A stretch of 64,000 bases of DNA from Xiphydria camelus (Eukaryota; Arthropoda; Insecta; Hymenoptera; Xiphydriidae), in the NCBI GenBank assembly GCA_963678675.1, contig OY783193.1, positions 5,091,501 to 5,155,500 of the forward strand, read 5' to 3'. Shown in pieces: positions 34,141-45,321 of this stretch. Positions within the stretch are counted from its first letter, which is position 1. Each line of letters starts with the position of its first letter. A program made the translations under genes and the position numbers. The notes beneath the pieces are model-generated. The model worked only from the letters and a program-made list of their open reading frames with translations, searched no databases and was not told the origin of the DNA.

Positions 34141-35060
34141 CACGTCTATTTCCCAAGACTGCCCGCGCGGCTGTATCCCTCCCCGCAGTCCTTCTCCCGA
34201 ATCGGCCGAGACGCGCGCGTCTCATTTGAATTCTGATCGGTGACGGAACAGACGGGCACGGCCTCTCGCTTTCTCGGCAACAACAGCTGCAGCGAGAATT
34301 GCGAATGGAAATTACGTCGTGCCCGCGGCGCCGTCCGCGCGTTCACGAAGTTCCCTCGTTCGCAGCCGTCGACGTAGAAAGCCCCCTTTATATAAATAGT
34401 CTTACCCGGTATATTCCGCGACGGCGCGCGATTACCCCGGCGCATATCGATACCGATACCGGGACGCGCGCGGCGCGTCGTGGTGCCGAGCCGCGGCGTA
34501 CGGTGTACCGTACCATAATGTATACCGAGAGGCAGCGCGCGCCTCTCGGTATAAGACGCACCGCGGCGTCCGCCGATAAATCATGGATCCCCCCGTGCAT
34601 AAATATCGGAAGATCGGGCGTAAACCCCGCGCGTCGGGGCTCCGCGGTCAGGAGGCGCGCGTTTGCATATCGGCCCGGTTTATCGGATCTGCCTTCTAAT
34701 TGACAAATCGGGCATGCAAACGTCGGAGCGACCGGGGGAAGGGGGTTCCACTCGACCGCGGACAACGGGACCGGAACAAGAAATGGGAGGCTGGGGCGGA
34801 CCCTCGTCAAAAACGGAGACAGTCGTTTTTCGTTGACTTCGGCAATTTGGGTTTCCATTGGGCGCGCGCGCGGGTGCTAATACATAGGTACTCCCCTATA
34901 GGCGCCGTCGCCCGCGCGGCTCGGGAGAAATATATCGGTCGCGATCGTCATTGTGGGTGGGAAGGTATAAAGGAAGGAAGGAAGGAAGGAAGGACGACAT
35001 CGACGCGACCGCGACGACTCTGAAATTAATCGTCGATGGGGGTCGATGAATGGTAATGAA
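34141..35060. other. CpG-rich intronic block with an AAGG run
   Basis: Open frames of up to 156 codons (minus) and 134 codons (plus) overlap. Within the block, TATACCGAGAGGCAGCGCGC is followed by GCGCCTCTCGGTATA, a 15-bp hairpin at 34519-34553. Simple AAGG repeats lie at 34970-34993. Confidence 0.5.
34970..34993. repeat. AAGG microsatellite
   Basis: About six AAGG units. Confidence 0.9.
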
Positions 35061-35493
35061 ACGAAGTCGCGCGGAATATCCAGCGGCGAGAGAATGAACT
35101 GCGGTTCTCCGTCGGTTGGAATTGATTGGATGATAATTGTGGAAAGGGGTGGGTGGGATAAAATCGGATACTTCGGATGACCGGTCGTCGACGTAATTCG
35201 CAATGAAAAACATGGGCGAACTTGAAAAGATTCGATTTTGTCTTACTTTCTTCTAGACAACTGTTGGAAATTTTGCGCTTGAATCGATCCGGCCATTTTC
35301 GTACACCGTATAAAACATTTCTGTTAAATTTAATACAAGTGTATACGAAGCTTTTATCCAGTACGTAATTATGAGAATTAATATATTTTTATTTTCATAA
35401 TTACGGAATACATTAATTGTCATAATCACACAGTGGAAAAAGCTATATACAAAAGTATATTAAAAATATTAATTTTTTTTTACAATATACCTA
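35061..35493. other. Intronic sequence, no feature seen
   Basis: A weak AT-rich inverted pair around TACGTAATTATGA and TCATAATTACGG lies at 35361-35406. Nothing else was recognised. Confidence 0.4.
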
Positions 35494-35625
35494 TGTTAAA
35501 ACCAATTGATTTTTTATATTAATTTAACGTTCTTTCTGTTAATTTTAACACAAAAATGTTGGATCAACACGAAGAATCAATTGATTTTAAATTGCAAAAG
35601 AAGGTAAATCGATTCTAACATAACA
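35494..35625. mobile_element. Small hairpin element, AAAATCAACTGATT family, copy 3
   Basis: TTAAAACCAATTGATT on the left and GAATCAATTGATTTTAA on the right pair. The shared interior CGTTCTTTCTGTTAATTTTA is recognisable. Confidence 0.65.
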
Positions 35626-35637
35626 TTTTCAGCTATA

Positions 35638-35826
35638 GCCGGGGTGTTCCGCTCAGGATAGTCATCGCGGGTGTGGTCTAATTTGCCCGTACTTGTTCCG
35701 CCGACCAATGATGGCCTGACTAACTATCAGTCAATACTTACGCCGTAAAAACTATCTTTGCTCGGCGGGACAAGTATAGACAAGTTAGGCCACACCCGCC
35801 ATGACTATTTTGAGCGGAACACCCTG
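35638..35826. mobile_element. TA-flanked MITE with CAGGGTGTTCC-type ends (mariner-like)
   Basis: The left arm GGGTGTTCCGCTCA, ATAGTCAT, GCGGGTGTGG and CTAA pairs over about 70 bp with the right arm ending GACTATTTTGAGCGGAACAC. Both ends abut TA (TATA). CAGGGTGTTCC-type termini with TA sites are typical of Tc1/mariner-derived MITEs. No transposase is present, and the superfamily is inferred. Confidence 0.8.
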
Positions 35827-36179
35827 TATACTTTCTTCTTAAGGAATTTAAAATTTCTTATGTGATGAATACCATTTATTTGTACCTACACCGAAAGAAG
35901 TATTTTATCAACAGTGATAAAATGGATTCTTGAAGAAATATAAAATTTTCACCGCCGCAAAATCGCAAAATAAGGGAATACTCATCGAAAAGAACGTTCG
36001 CAATTGCACCAGGCCACCCTGCAATCCCGAGGGTTTACCTCGCGAAATCGAGCCCGCATTATCCGAATGTCGTTTGAACCGCGTCGATCCAAGGGACCGA
36101 CCTCGAACTTTCCGCGCGTTAAATCGAAGGGAGAAGTATCTTTCGAACACAAAGGAAGATATAGCCTTAACGGCTAGGT
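35827..36179. other. Intronic sequence, no gene seen
   Basis: An 83-codon plus-strand frame overlaps an 80-codon minus-strand frame. Neither is recognisable. Confidence 0.4.
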
Positions 36180-37070
36180 AAGGAACAAGAGGAACACGCT
36201 GGCCGAGTTCAGTTCTCCAATCTTCCGCGCCGTATAACAGCTGGAAACTCCCTCCACGGGTTTCTCTCTCTATACCGCGGCGCGAGCGCGTCGCGAGTTG
36301 AGAAAAGTTTGTCCGAACTTTTGCGTCTTATTTTCATCCCATTTCGCGCTTCTCTATTTCAGTTAACGGACCGAGCGCGCGAGCGCCGGCGAGATCTCAA
36401 TTCATTCCCTATCTGTAATGAGTTTGCAAATGTATTCTCGCCGTAGGAACCGATTTAATAGAAATTTACTTTATCAGCTAGAAACGCGGGTGCGGTTAAG
36501 AAATACGCCAGTTAAATGTACCCGCCACACAATTGAAATGATTCCCGCACGGTAAAATAGTCAAGCCCTCCTATTTCCCTCGGTTTACACTCCGCGAGAG
36601 TTCTTCCGATCGCGGGGCGCTGCACGTCTCACCCCGAGCGAACCCCGTAAATCGAATCGTAACGAGCAACCCCCGCGGATCCGCAATCTCTCTTCGGCTA
36701 CCCGGAAACACGGAGTAATTACGTGGACGGGTCGAAACGAGGGAACGTTGTTTCCTAGAACGAGTCCACCCTCCTTAACCCCTTCGACCCGCCGGAGGGG
36801 AGGGGCGATGCTAATTCGTTCGGACGAGGTTCCTCCTCCGTTCGCATTTATACACTCGATTTCGCCGCTTTTCCGCAGACTCGGCAGGGTCTATCCACTC
36901 CGCGAGTCGCGCGAGAGAAATGGGGCTAGATTTTCCGGCGTGGAGAGCCCAAATTTGGGTGTTATCGTCATTCGCAGCAGCGCGCGTCGAGGGAATTAGG
37001 TACACAGAGCGACGTTCCGACTATCGTTTGTGATATATCGCGCAGAGCCTGAGACGAATTAAGACCTCTT
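36180..37070. other. CpG-rich intronic block, no gene seen
   Basis: Short overlapping open frames on both strands with no recognisable pattern. Confidence 0.45.
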
Positions 37071-37096
37071 CATATACGCGCGCTACATGATCGAGT

Positions 37097-37244
37097 CTAT
37101 TTCAGTGAGACCTACTGGGGATAAGCTGTTTCGGTGGGACACTTGTAGGAAAGCGGAGACTACTCCCACACACGCGTTACGGGTTTGAAGCTATTTCGGG
37201 TGAGACCTACTGAGAAACTGTTTCAGTGGGACACTTACGGAAGA
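37097..37244. repeat. Tandem duplication built on TTTCRGTGRGAC
   Basis: Two units (37097-37156 and 37190-37244) each carry CTATTTC.GTGAGACCTACTG followed by CTGTTTC.GTGGGACACTT. The core TTTCRGTGRGAC therefore occurs four times in 150 bp, alternating between two flanking contexts. No coding capacity is seen. Confidence 0.8.
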
Positions 37245-37345
37245 ACGGATTTCGTTAGGGACTATCGATCGAGCGGTCGATAAGTGAGGCCGGACTCTGC
37301 GCGGAGGTGTGTTGCAATCGAGTCGGCAGCTGGACTAACGACTGA

Positions 37346-37465
37346 GGCCCACTTGTTCAATGTAAGTTCAACCGCCGTTCTTCGTATATTTCGTGTCACA
37401 CATAATATACCAAGAACGGCGGTTCAAGCTGAACCAGCCTTGAACTTACATTGAACAAGTGGGCC
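37346..37465. mobile_element. Palindromic GGCCCACTTG element nested in a left arm
   Basis: GGCCCACTTGTTCAATGTAA with GTTCAA is perfectly complemented by TTGAAC and TTACATTGAACAAGTGGGCC. A second internal pair is GCCGTTCTT and AAGAACGGC. It is flanked by TGA and TTA, compatible with a mutated 3-bp TWA duplication, and so may belong with the GGGCCGG group. Confidence 0.75.
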
Positions 37466-37468
37466 TTA

Positions 37469-37559
37469 GGGCCGATTGTATAAATGCGGTGAACTGTAGT
37501 TCAGCTTGAACTGTGGATCGAGCCGATACTACAGTTCACCGCGTTTGTACAACCGGCCC
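37469..37559. mobile_element. GGGCCGG MITE (PIF/Harbinger-like), copy 3
   Basis: GGGCCGATTGTA and TACAACCGGCCC are flanked by TTA on both sides. The interior pairs GCGGTGAACTGTAG with CTACAGTTCACCGCG-like sequence. It abuts the neighbouring palindrome and shares one TTA with it. Confidence 0.8.
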
Positions 37560-37829
37560 TTAAAGTACCTTAAGTAGTTTTTCCGTATTTGAACACTGAT
37601 TATTATCTACTCTATTTGTATTGTATGAGACATTCTAATAATTAATATGTATTTACTCGGCCAAATGAAGTGTTCCTTTCGTCATAATCAAGTGTACATT
37701 TATCAACTACAAATAAACTTTTCTCTCTGTGTACAAATACGGAAAAATTACTTAAAGTACTTCAAGTCGTTAGTCCAGCTGCCGACTCGATTGCAACATA
37801 CCTATGCGCAGAGTGCAGTCTCACTTATT

Positions 37830-38843
37830 ATTATTACTATTATTATTAGCTATTGCTAATGAATATTTACTTGACCCAACGAAATATTTCTTTCAATTGT
37901 ATTGCAAGCTACTAGCCAGTAGCGTTCACTTTACTTTGTACGCCAAACGATATTGACGCACAGTCAAAAACTTGCTCCAAAGTATTCTTCGGTGAGCAGT
38001 GCTCAATCCATGACTCTGTATCTATAAATGTTTAACTATATAGAGAAATATCGATCTGCGTGACTCCCCCGAGATATCATATATGTAGCAAATATCCTGC
38101 GCAAGAAAGTAGCAGCACGGGCGATCGTAAAAGCCGGAACACAATCAATTTCATAAAACATAAGACACATGCTTGCAAGCATAAGAAAACGTAAGATATA
38201 ACATTCGACGCAAACTTATGCTTCCGTCGTAAAGGTGGAGTTTCTGGACAGTACTTCTGCTGCTGCCTAAAGGCGACAGGTTCTTCTAAGCCAATAAATT
38301 GGTCGTGTTAAATTTTCAAAATAAATTCTGTTTTGAACGGGACACATTTTACGTGAAAAGGGAATCAGAATTTCTGAGTACCATAAAAACGTTGCAACGA
38401 ATTAAAAAGCGGAATGCATTACCATAATCCATACATAGTACCGAGGGACATAAAGAAAAGAAGAATTCGCACACACGAGTTCCTAGAATTTCCATAAAAA
38501 TACTGCGGAGAATAACGGGCAACGCGAATGTAAAATCAGAGCGGTTCCTATATCACCTTTGCTAGTGAAATATACGGTGAAATAATTACACTACTCTCTC
38601 TTCCACCAGCAAATTTTTTATTCATTAAAAAGCATTTAAAACGGAAGTTACTCTTTTTATAATTCAGTTCATTATCCTAACGTTGTAAAACGCCTTTGAC
38701 TATTTCAATTACCTGCGTAAATGCTCAACCGAGCATTTAATGAGAATATAATTTTTATTTCACCACAGTGTTTGAAAAAGTGTCCTATTTTCCACAATCG
38801 TTTAAAATTTCAATTTCCCTCGGGATTAATCTCCTTGGAACAG
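37830..38843. other. AT-rich intronic sequence, no gene seen
   Basis: An ATT run lies at 37827-37851. Otherwise nothing was recognised. Confidence 0.4.
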
Positions 38844-39063
38844 TACACTGAGAAAAATAATTTGGTCAAGTAACCAAAATCTTGGAGACGATGACCAAAC
38901 TGTTTAGCGAAATATGGATCCTCCATCAGTTTGGTTAAAATGACCACTTTTTGGTTAGAATAATTGAAGATTTAGTTCGATCGGCTCTTATTTTGGTTAG
39001 AATGACTAAACGCGTTTAACTGGACGCGTTTTGTCGTTTTGATCTAATCATTTTTTTCAGCGA
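38844..39063. mobile_element. CACTGAGAAAAATAATTTGGTT MITE, copy 3
   Basis: Starts TACACTGAGAAAAATAATTT and ends AATCATTTTTTTCAG. Internal motifs CCAAACTGTTTAGCGAAATA, GGATCC and CCACTTTTTGGTTAGAAT match copies 2 and 4. Confidence 0.8.
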
Positions 39064-39635
39064 ATAATTGTCCAGACAATAAAATTACAGTCACACTTCT
39101 TCATCGCATATTTTTACAACAATGCGTAAGATATTGCAATAATTCGTAAATAAAAGTGAATGACTCTTACTCGCACTGTCGTACATGCAGTTACTCACGA
39201 TCGGTTGTTGCCAACCGACTTTCAAGATCCCCACCACCGATCACACGTGATTTATTTATAATAACGGAGGCAGCAGCATCGCAACACGCGTCAACGACAA
39301 CAAGGGTGAGTCACGAGAGCTCGTAGAAACCGCGTGGAGGTATTTATAAAACGTCGTAGGCTCGCCAGACTCCCTGGCGATGCGGGAATAGATCTGGCGA
39401 AACCCAGTTACGCGGATCTCGCATTGTCCGCGCGTTCGGAAGTGATGTGGTTGGGTCGAGAATTCGGTGAGGAGGGGAATGAGGGAGAGGGCGCGGAGAC
39501 GAGGTCGACCCGTCGAATCGACGAGGCTGATGCGTGGGAGCACGTCGGAAAAGATCGACCTAGACCGGAAAATGACCTCGACGTTGAATCATTCGAAAAT
39601 GTCGCATCCCCGTCGACTGTTCATTGGCTCATTTA
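39064..39635. other. GC-richer intronic block, no gene seen
   Basis: A 115-codon plus frame begins at a GTG, overlaps a 95-codon minus frame, and ends inside the following MITE. Not called. Confidence 0.4.
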
Positions 39636-40079
39636 CACTGAGAGAAAAGGCAAGGGCGGAATTAACTTTCCGACTGAGTAAAAATTGTTCTAGTTAAAGA
39701 TACAACTTTTATGTTATATTTTGCCGTGCATTTAGTAACCATAACTACTATGAAATTGTTGTGTTCACAATTGAGATTAGCACTATAATTATAGCAATAA
39801 GGACAAATTTTAATAGTAAATTATTTTACCAATTTGAAATAGGTGAAACCACTTTTAGTAAGAATTAGAATCTAGTACTGAAATAAGTTATTTTTACTAT
39901 TATAAACTTAGAGGTTATGCGGGAAGAATATTATTGATTCTCACTTTGTTCCTCTAAGCTCTATTTGTGAATTCTCAGTTTACTTCAGATTAAGTAGAAT
40001 CCCGCAACACTTGTCGATTAATTTTGCAATGGTAGTAAATATTAATTTTTATAATTATAACTTCATTCTCCACTCAGTG
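39636..40079. mobile_element. CACTGAG-type MITE, long member
   Basis: CACTGAGAG and CACTCAGTG ends are each directly flanked by TA. About 444 bp of AT-rich interior with no open frame of note. The TA duplication is consistent with Tc1/mariner-type insertion. Confidence 0.65.
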
Positions 40080-40082
40080 TAC

Positions 40083-41345
40083 TACTATTGGACATCGATG
40101 TACCTATCGCAAATTCGACAAAATCATAATCGTCCAACTCAACCCAAACGGCTGTCAACTCAAGACGCGACAATAAGATTCTATCGCATCCCTTTCGAAT
40201 GTCGAGGGAAGCTCGAAAACGATTATTAATTCGCGACTACTCGACGGAGAAACGGAGAATAATGAAGAACAGCATCAATAGAGTCTCAAGAGAGCGTCTC
40301 TCGCCTCGAGCGGCATTCGACGACTAATTCTCCTCGCGATTATTCCGGAGAGATATTAGCCGAAGTCGTCGGGACTAATTCTCGAGCAGCTGTTACCTAC
40401 CGTAGCGCGGGTGGCTATTACACGTCTCGCTAAATCTTTTCGAACACCTATTCTAGAACTCCGCGAGGGGCTAACGTCGTGTAGAAGAAAAGGAGCGGAA
40501 AGAATGAGCGGAATAGCGGTAGGAGGGAGCGTGGTAGAGGAGTCCGGTCATTGAAATAATTCGTTCGCCCTGGACCAGCTGTTGCCCGCGCTGGATGTTA
40601 ATGTTCCTGCAATCAAGGGGGATGCGGGATAGCCTCCGAATACGGAAAAGTCCGCCCCCTCCTCCCCTTGCCGGAAGAACCACGACGAATATTAAAGCCG
40701 CGTTAAAATTGCATTCCCAAACGAGGTTCTCCGCCCCCTCCACTCCACGCCTCGTTCGAAGAATCGCGCGTGCACCGACGTTAGGATTCGCAATTTGGCC
40801 CGCAGCGGCTTCAGCGTCGGGCGCACGATACGTATAGCTTTCCGAGTAGCTGTAAAAGTGTACATTGTATACCGCGGGACGATCGATCACGCAGCGCGGA
40901 GAGCAGCACCGCGGCGGGTTATAGGCGCGCCCGATAATCCGGAGAGCCTCTCGCAACGAGAAAGGTTCCCGGTTCCGAGGCAACGACCTGTCGCGCGCCG
41001 CACGGTGGACCGGTCCAAAAATGCAACGAGCCGGACAGGTCCGCCCCTTTACGATTTACATACGCATTATTACGTTCGGGTTCGAAGATCTCGCGCGTGT
41101 CACCTCTCGCGCGTGTGCCGTTAGGATACAATGGGACGTGAGGTACGACTTGGTCGGTTTTTATCGGTGTATGGTAATCGCGTCGTATAAATCGGCCGAC
41201 GAAATTAATAGACGACCGGTTTACTATTTCTCCTCGTTTGGACGATAAGGAAGTGTCTCGCGTATATAAATCGTCGGCGTGAGTTTGCTATTTTTCATAA
41301 TCTGATTCTTTAGAGCTTTTTAATACCGTGTGAACTTAGCACTCG
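40083..41345. other. CpG-rich intronic block without recognisable gene
   Basis: A 170-codon minus frame and several plus frames of 75-109 codons overlap. There is no domain pattern or supported exon. Confidence 0.5.
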
Positions 41346-41348
41346 ACA

Positions 41349-41730
41349 TTAACGCTCCGTGGTCACACGTCCGTATAGTTCCGCGATGGTCACACGTGGG
41401 GCAAATAGACTCGACCGATTTTTAAATAACAGTCATATCAACAACATCCGTCCAATTTAGATTGACAAATTATGGAACATTCTTTGAACATTGTAGAATA
41501 CCTGAGTACCAAGTGTACGTAAGAAATGAAATTATGACATATATTCAACGTGATCGTGAATATATTGATACGTAAAAAATGAGCCGCTTCACTAAAAATA
41601 TCATAACTTCTTTATTTTTAGAGTATTCTTAATAAAGTTAACGGATGATTCTCGTGAGATATGCAACTTTGAAATAATAAGTAGTTCTATAGTGCACATT
41701 TCAAAAACAATTGTGACCACAGAGAGTTAA
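41349..41730. mobile_element. piggyBac-like non-autonomous element, copy 2
   Basis: TTAA flanks both ends (41349-41352 and 41727-41730). The termini CGCTCCGTGGTCACA and TGTGACCACAGAG are inverted. The interior matches copy 1 at CCGATTTTTAAATAA, ACAACATCCGTCCAATTTAG and ATTATGGAACATTC. No transposase is present. Confidence 0.75.
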
Positions 41731-42704
41731 AAAAATTGTTAAAAAATTGCATACTGTAGCCTTTTAATTGTGCTTGATTGTACTATGAAAAAAATTAATT
41801 GTATCCCGAAGAATAAGCATGAAAAATGGTACAATTTTCTTTGGAGAATTCCGCGTCGATTGAGTCGTAATTCGAATTTTTTAATAAAAATGGGGGAGCC
41901 ATCAATTTTTCAAAATTGTTGTTTGTTTATTCTTCGAGTTACAGTCAATTTCCTTTACGGTATAATTAAGCATAATTAAAGAGCTATAATATGCGATATG
42001 TCGGATGCTAAATTCACACAGGTCTTTTTGATTCTCTGTATAAAACCTCCCAATAAACGTAGAGTGATAAATCAAAGAGAATTTTCAGCAATAAAATAAC
42101 CGTTAGAGTTAATATCATGTAATCAACCATTTAATTTACATAAATGAATACCGATTTGATTTATATTACATCGATTTTTCTCAATACAACCCTGCATTAC
42201 CTACCGCAGCACGCGTGTCTCGAAAACCCACTTTTGTCCTTACACAGTTCTTATCTCTTCCCAAGCGCAGGATATGCGAGAGAAGAAGGGAAGGGGGGCC
42301 GATTGGCGGTCGCGAGGTCTGATTTACAAAGCGTCGACCGGCTGGTCGTCGAACTCCCTGGGAGAATCTCTCCGCTTTCCGTTACTTCACGAGCTTCGAG
42401 TTCTATTATACATGTACATGTACTCGCCGTATACATTTACCTACTTTTCATTGTTGGACGGATTTTCAAGATGGTAAGTGCAACGGGAAAGAGAGGAAAC
42501 GGTAAACTGAGAGAAAAGTGGGTGGTAAAATCGATCGTAATCGGACGGGTGAATTTTCCTGATTGCTAGTACAATATTTACGATTAAACAGATCACGAGT
42601 GCAGTCGAAATAACTGTTGTTGCGTGGTTATAGTAACAATTGGATTGTAGTTAATGATAACCATGTACCATGATTAAATTAACCGGAAAAGGAGATTCCC
42701 AGGC
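41731..42704. other. Mixed intronic sequence, no gene seen
   Basis: A GC-richer patch at 42250-42560 gives overlapping open frames of 61-141 codons without a recognisable pattern. Confidence 0.4.
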
Positions 42705-42918
42705 GAAAAAGTTCTATATATTTTGTGTATGATTTGGTCATATATGGACTATATTATGATTTTTATATTAACCATATTCGGACTGCATATGGATTATACA
42801 AACATTAAAAAATTCAAATATAATCCTTATATGGTTAATATAGAAGTTATACATAGTTCATATATGACCAAATCGACATATGGAACGTATACAAAATACA
42901 TAGACTTTTCCACCTGGA
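42705..42918. mobile_element. ATATATGG-rich hairpin element, copy 3
   Basis: The left arm GAAAAAGTTCTATATATTTT and GGTCATATATGGACTATA pairs with the right arm TTCATATATGACCAAAT and GTATACAAAATACATAGACTTTTCC. It is the same layout as 22100-22345, including TCCTTATATGGTTAATATAG inside. Confidence 0.7.
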
Positions 42919-43053
42919 TTGATAATAGGTACTACTGCATGGTAATGTCAACTATATAAAAAATGGTTGGAGACATTTATCGACTATACTGCAGGTTGAT
43001 CTGGTTGCATCACTCATAATCTCTTATTACTATAACCAGAACTTCCACTGTAC

Positions 43054-43320
43054 GGAAAAAAATGATTTTGCTGTTTTAGCAAAACTGGAGTTTGCCGAGA
43101 ATATTTTGCTATTATGACAACAATATTATCTGCCGCGACAAAAGATATGCCGAATGATGGTAAAAATATTTACTGAGATAGCAAATATTTTTACCGAAAA
43201 AAATTTCACTCCCATTGCATTTAAATTTGCTCTATCACTGTGGATATACATTTTGCTGCCACACATAATACTTTTGCCGTCGCTATAAATCCCTTTTTTG
43301 CCGCGTGTTTAGAAGAGTTA
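43054..43320. mobile_element. Palindromic MITE, family with TATCACGACA arms, copy 2
   Basis: Matches 6081-6350: TTTAGCAAAACTGGAGTTTG, AATATTATCTGC, ACAAAAGATATG.CGAATGA and the central AATATTTTTACCGA. The second arm is more decayed. Confidence 0.65.
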
Positions 43321-44836
43321 TGCAATGATGGTCGGCACCAAAATTGACCACGAATTCTGGTTAAATTATAATTCTTTAAACCAGATTCTTCTTTCAGTGT
43401 AAGCTACTTTGCGATATATCATAAGATAACGTGAAATTGGACATCGAAGGTCATCTCGATCGGTCGATACCTCGAAATCGATACCAACTTGAAACGCCCT
43501 CCACGCTCCCCCCGTCAAACGGCGAAGAATAAAAAAGGAAGACAGATCCGGGGAGAAGCAAAAGTAAAGTACCAAGACCCTTGGCGTCGTAAAAAGGAAA
43601 CCCTCTCGAAACCATATAGGGGTGATTTCGACCGGCGACGCACGATCGAACAACAAGTTTTTGAGAAACCAATATCGCCAAGACCGCGTATCGACTTTGT
43701 GTCGCCGTTACCATTTCGACACAATGCCACCATTCACTTTCTCTCGCTGTTCCTCTCCCTCTCTCTCTCTCTCTCTCTTTCAGCAAGAGAGCGTCTTCAC
43801 CTTCCCTCTTGCGCTCCCAACCCTTTAACCCTCCCCTTCTCGCGCGTGGAGAGTTTATATTACAAAATTAGTGTAGCCACAAAGAACAGACACCGAGAGA
43901 GGAACGGTGAAACGGGAGGTGAGGAAGAGGGAGATATAAAATGAGTGAGAGAGAGAGAGAAGCGAGTGCGGTAAATGTACGATGTCATTTCGCGGTTCGC
44001 GGAAATTCCGAGGTTTCAAATATTGGAATGCAATACCTCCGAGCAAACATTTATTCAGTCCCCCGCGAATCCCCGCAACCCCGGAGAGCGAACAAGCGGT
44101 ACGCTAAATAAAACGATACGCGGTCGCGTATCTAACTCGCAGACCCTGATAACGAATAAGGTGCGCGTATCTGCCTGTAGACACGAGTACGTACTCATAG
44201 TATGCATGTACAATATTTCCGTACATACGGAATCTACAATATGTAGCGAGGCTCGTATGTATACCTAGGCCTGAGCTGTTGGACGTAAACGAGAATTACT
44301 TAAAATACCCGAATCGAAATGCGAACGGCTCCGCGTTGGAAAGCGGTCGGTTAAATTTAACGATGCACCGGGTGTCCGGCGTGTTTACCGTTCCCCGTGT
44401 TAACCGCGCGCGTTAATTTCAAGATATAGGTATCTAAAACTTGGACCGGGGTTAGCGGTTGGTGAGAAAATCTAGGGTGGAGAAAGGCAAATCCTTCTCC
44501 TCTCTCGGTTACCTCAATTTACGCGTTACCTTACGTTGAGCTTAATTTCCACGCGAGTTAATTTATAGTCAGAGCCCCCTGTGCCGACGGCTTCCAACCT
44601 CTTGTAATGTCGTAAAAAACCTCAATTTATCCCGGCTAACGATAAAAAGACTCTTCAGAATGGGGAAGGGGGTGGATAAGAGATGCTTTATTCGCAGTCA
44701 TCGCGAAAGAAGATCATCGGCAAAATAACGACGTAGGATCGATCGATGCTAACCTTTTTATTTAAATAACTTGAATCTCAGTCTTTTCGAATATCCCACG
44801 CGAAAAAGTCTTGTATGGATTACATAGAGATTGAAT
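43321..44836. other. Mixed intronic sequence with a TC run, no gene seen
   Basis: A TC microsatellite lies at 43752-43779, spanned by a 151-codon plus frame, and by a 111-codon minus frame. The minus frame reads GA repeats as Arg-Glu. A CACTGAG-type right end (TTCTTTCAGTGTAAG) lies at 43389-43403. No gene is supported. Confidence 0.4.
43752..43779. repeat. TC microsatellite
   Basis: A near-perfect pyrimidine dinucleotide run. Confidence 0.9.
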
Positions 44837-45024
44837 GTACACTGAAAAAAGAATTTGTTTCGAATCGAATGAATTTTATTTGAATACCTATATATTAATA
44901 TTATTGATTTAGTTATAAACTATTTAGATTAAATCGATATTGATTTGAATCAAATAAATGTGTGCTTTTAAGACTATCCAAAATTATGTTTATTTCGATC
45001 AAGCAATTTTTGTTCTCAGTGTAC
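44837..45024. mobile_element. CACTGAG-type MITE, GGACTATCCAAAA subfamily, copy 2
   Basis: TACACTGAAAAAAGAATTTG and TTTTTGTTCTCAGTGTA are inverted ends next to TA. AATCAAATAAATGTG and AGACTATCCAAAA match copy 1 at 15963. It lies about 190 bp from the Fhod exon. Confidence 0.8.
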
Positions 45025-45205
45025 ATTTTCAATGGAATGAGTAGGTACCTACTCTTCGAGGTACTTTGGCTCGTTTGCGAAAAGGTATCAACCCGGAGGG
45101 CAATTGCGTTTAAACGGGGTAGATAATTGGACGCAAAATATGGATCCAGATAATAAAAAACCCACTCCCCCTTCAGAGTTAACCTTAATTTTCATTTGCA
45201 GCAAT

Positions 45206-45211
45206 ACTCAC
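45206..45211 (-). other. Fhod: 5' splice donor of the Fhod exon
   Basis: Read on the minus strand, the exon ends AAGAG and is followed by GTGAGT, an excellent donor. The exon leaves two bases of a split codon (phase 2). Confidence 0.85.
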
Positions 45212-45321
45212 CTCTTCTCGAACCCCTCGAATTCCTCCTGCTGCTCGTTGATGGACGCCTCCAGATCCAAGTACGCCCCGTAATCGCCGTCCTTGTAGAG
45301 CTGAAGCGCCGTGTCATCAAG
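45212..45321 (-). CDS. Fhod: Internal exon of an FHOD-family formin
   Basis: The exon is 110 bp and encodes 36 residues plus two bases. It opens LDDTALQLYKDGDYGAYLD and closes EQQEEFEGFEK. Known vertebrate FHOD1/FHOD3 proteins have, at the same point, a segment of the form LEDCALQ, then YYLD, E.SLEEQRE and LEGF, just before the FH3 armadillo-like region. The match is from recall, not from a search. FHOD formins are cytoplasmic actin regulators that assemble and bundle actin filaments and help form muscle sarcomeres and stress fibres. This piece lies in the N-terminal GTPase-binding domain. The exon has an AG acceptor with branch-like sequence upstream and a GTGAGT donor, and its frame starts in phase 0. 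Overlapping open frames in other phases give no protein-like product. Neighbouring exons were not found in the window. Confidence 0.8.

Larger units (their letters stand above)
37280..37829. mobile_element. Long-TIR element split by nested insertions
   Basis: The right arm (37733-37829) is continuous: CAAATACGG, AAGTACTTCAAGTCGTTAG, TCCAGCTGCCGACTCGATTG, CGCAGAG and TCTCACTTATT. The matching left arm is in two parts, 37280-37343 and 37563-37592, separated by two smaller inverted-repeat elements. Removing the insertion restores about 95 bp of continuous complementarity. No transposase is present. Confidence 0.85.
1..45211 (-). other. Fhod: Long intron 3' of the Fhod exon (inferred)
   Basis: From the donor at 45211 down to position 1 on the minus strand I find no further exon of a formin. 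In particular I see nothing encoding the conserved start of the FH3 repeat region that should follow. The stretch is therefore read as one intron of up to 45 kb, possibly with missed small or diverged exons. It carries transposon remnants and CpG-rich blocks but no gene I recognise. Very long introns near the 5' end of a cytoskeletal gene are common in insects. That this is a single intron is inference. Confidence 0.5.

Noticed and set aside
37097..37244. CRISPR-like repeat array
   Set aside because: Only two units with unequal spacing in an insect intron, and no spacers of constant length.
40471..40983. Minus-strand open frame of 170 codons
   Set aside because: CpG-rich composition, no recognisable domain, and overlapping plus-strand frames.
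43451..43944. Plus and minus frames of 111-151 codons
   Set aside because: Both read a TC/GA run as repeated Ser-Leu or Glu-Arg. No domain.
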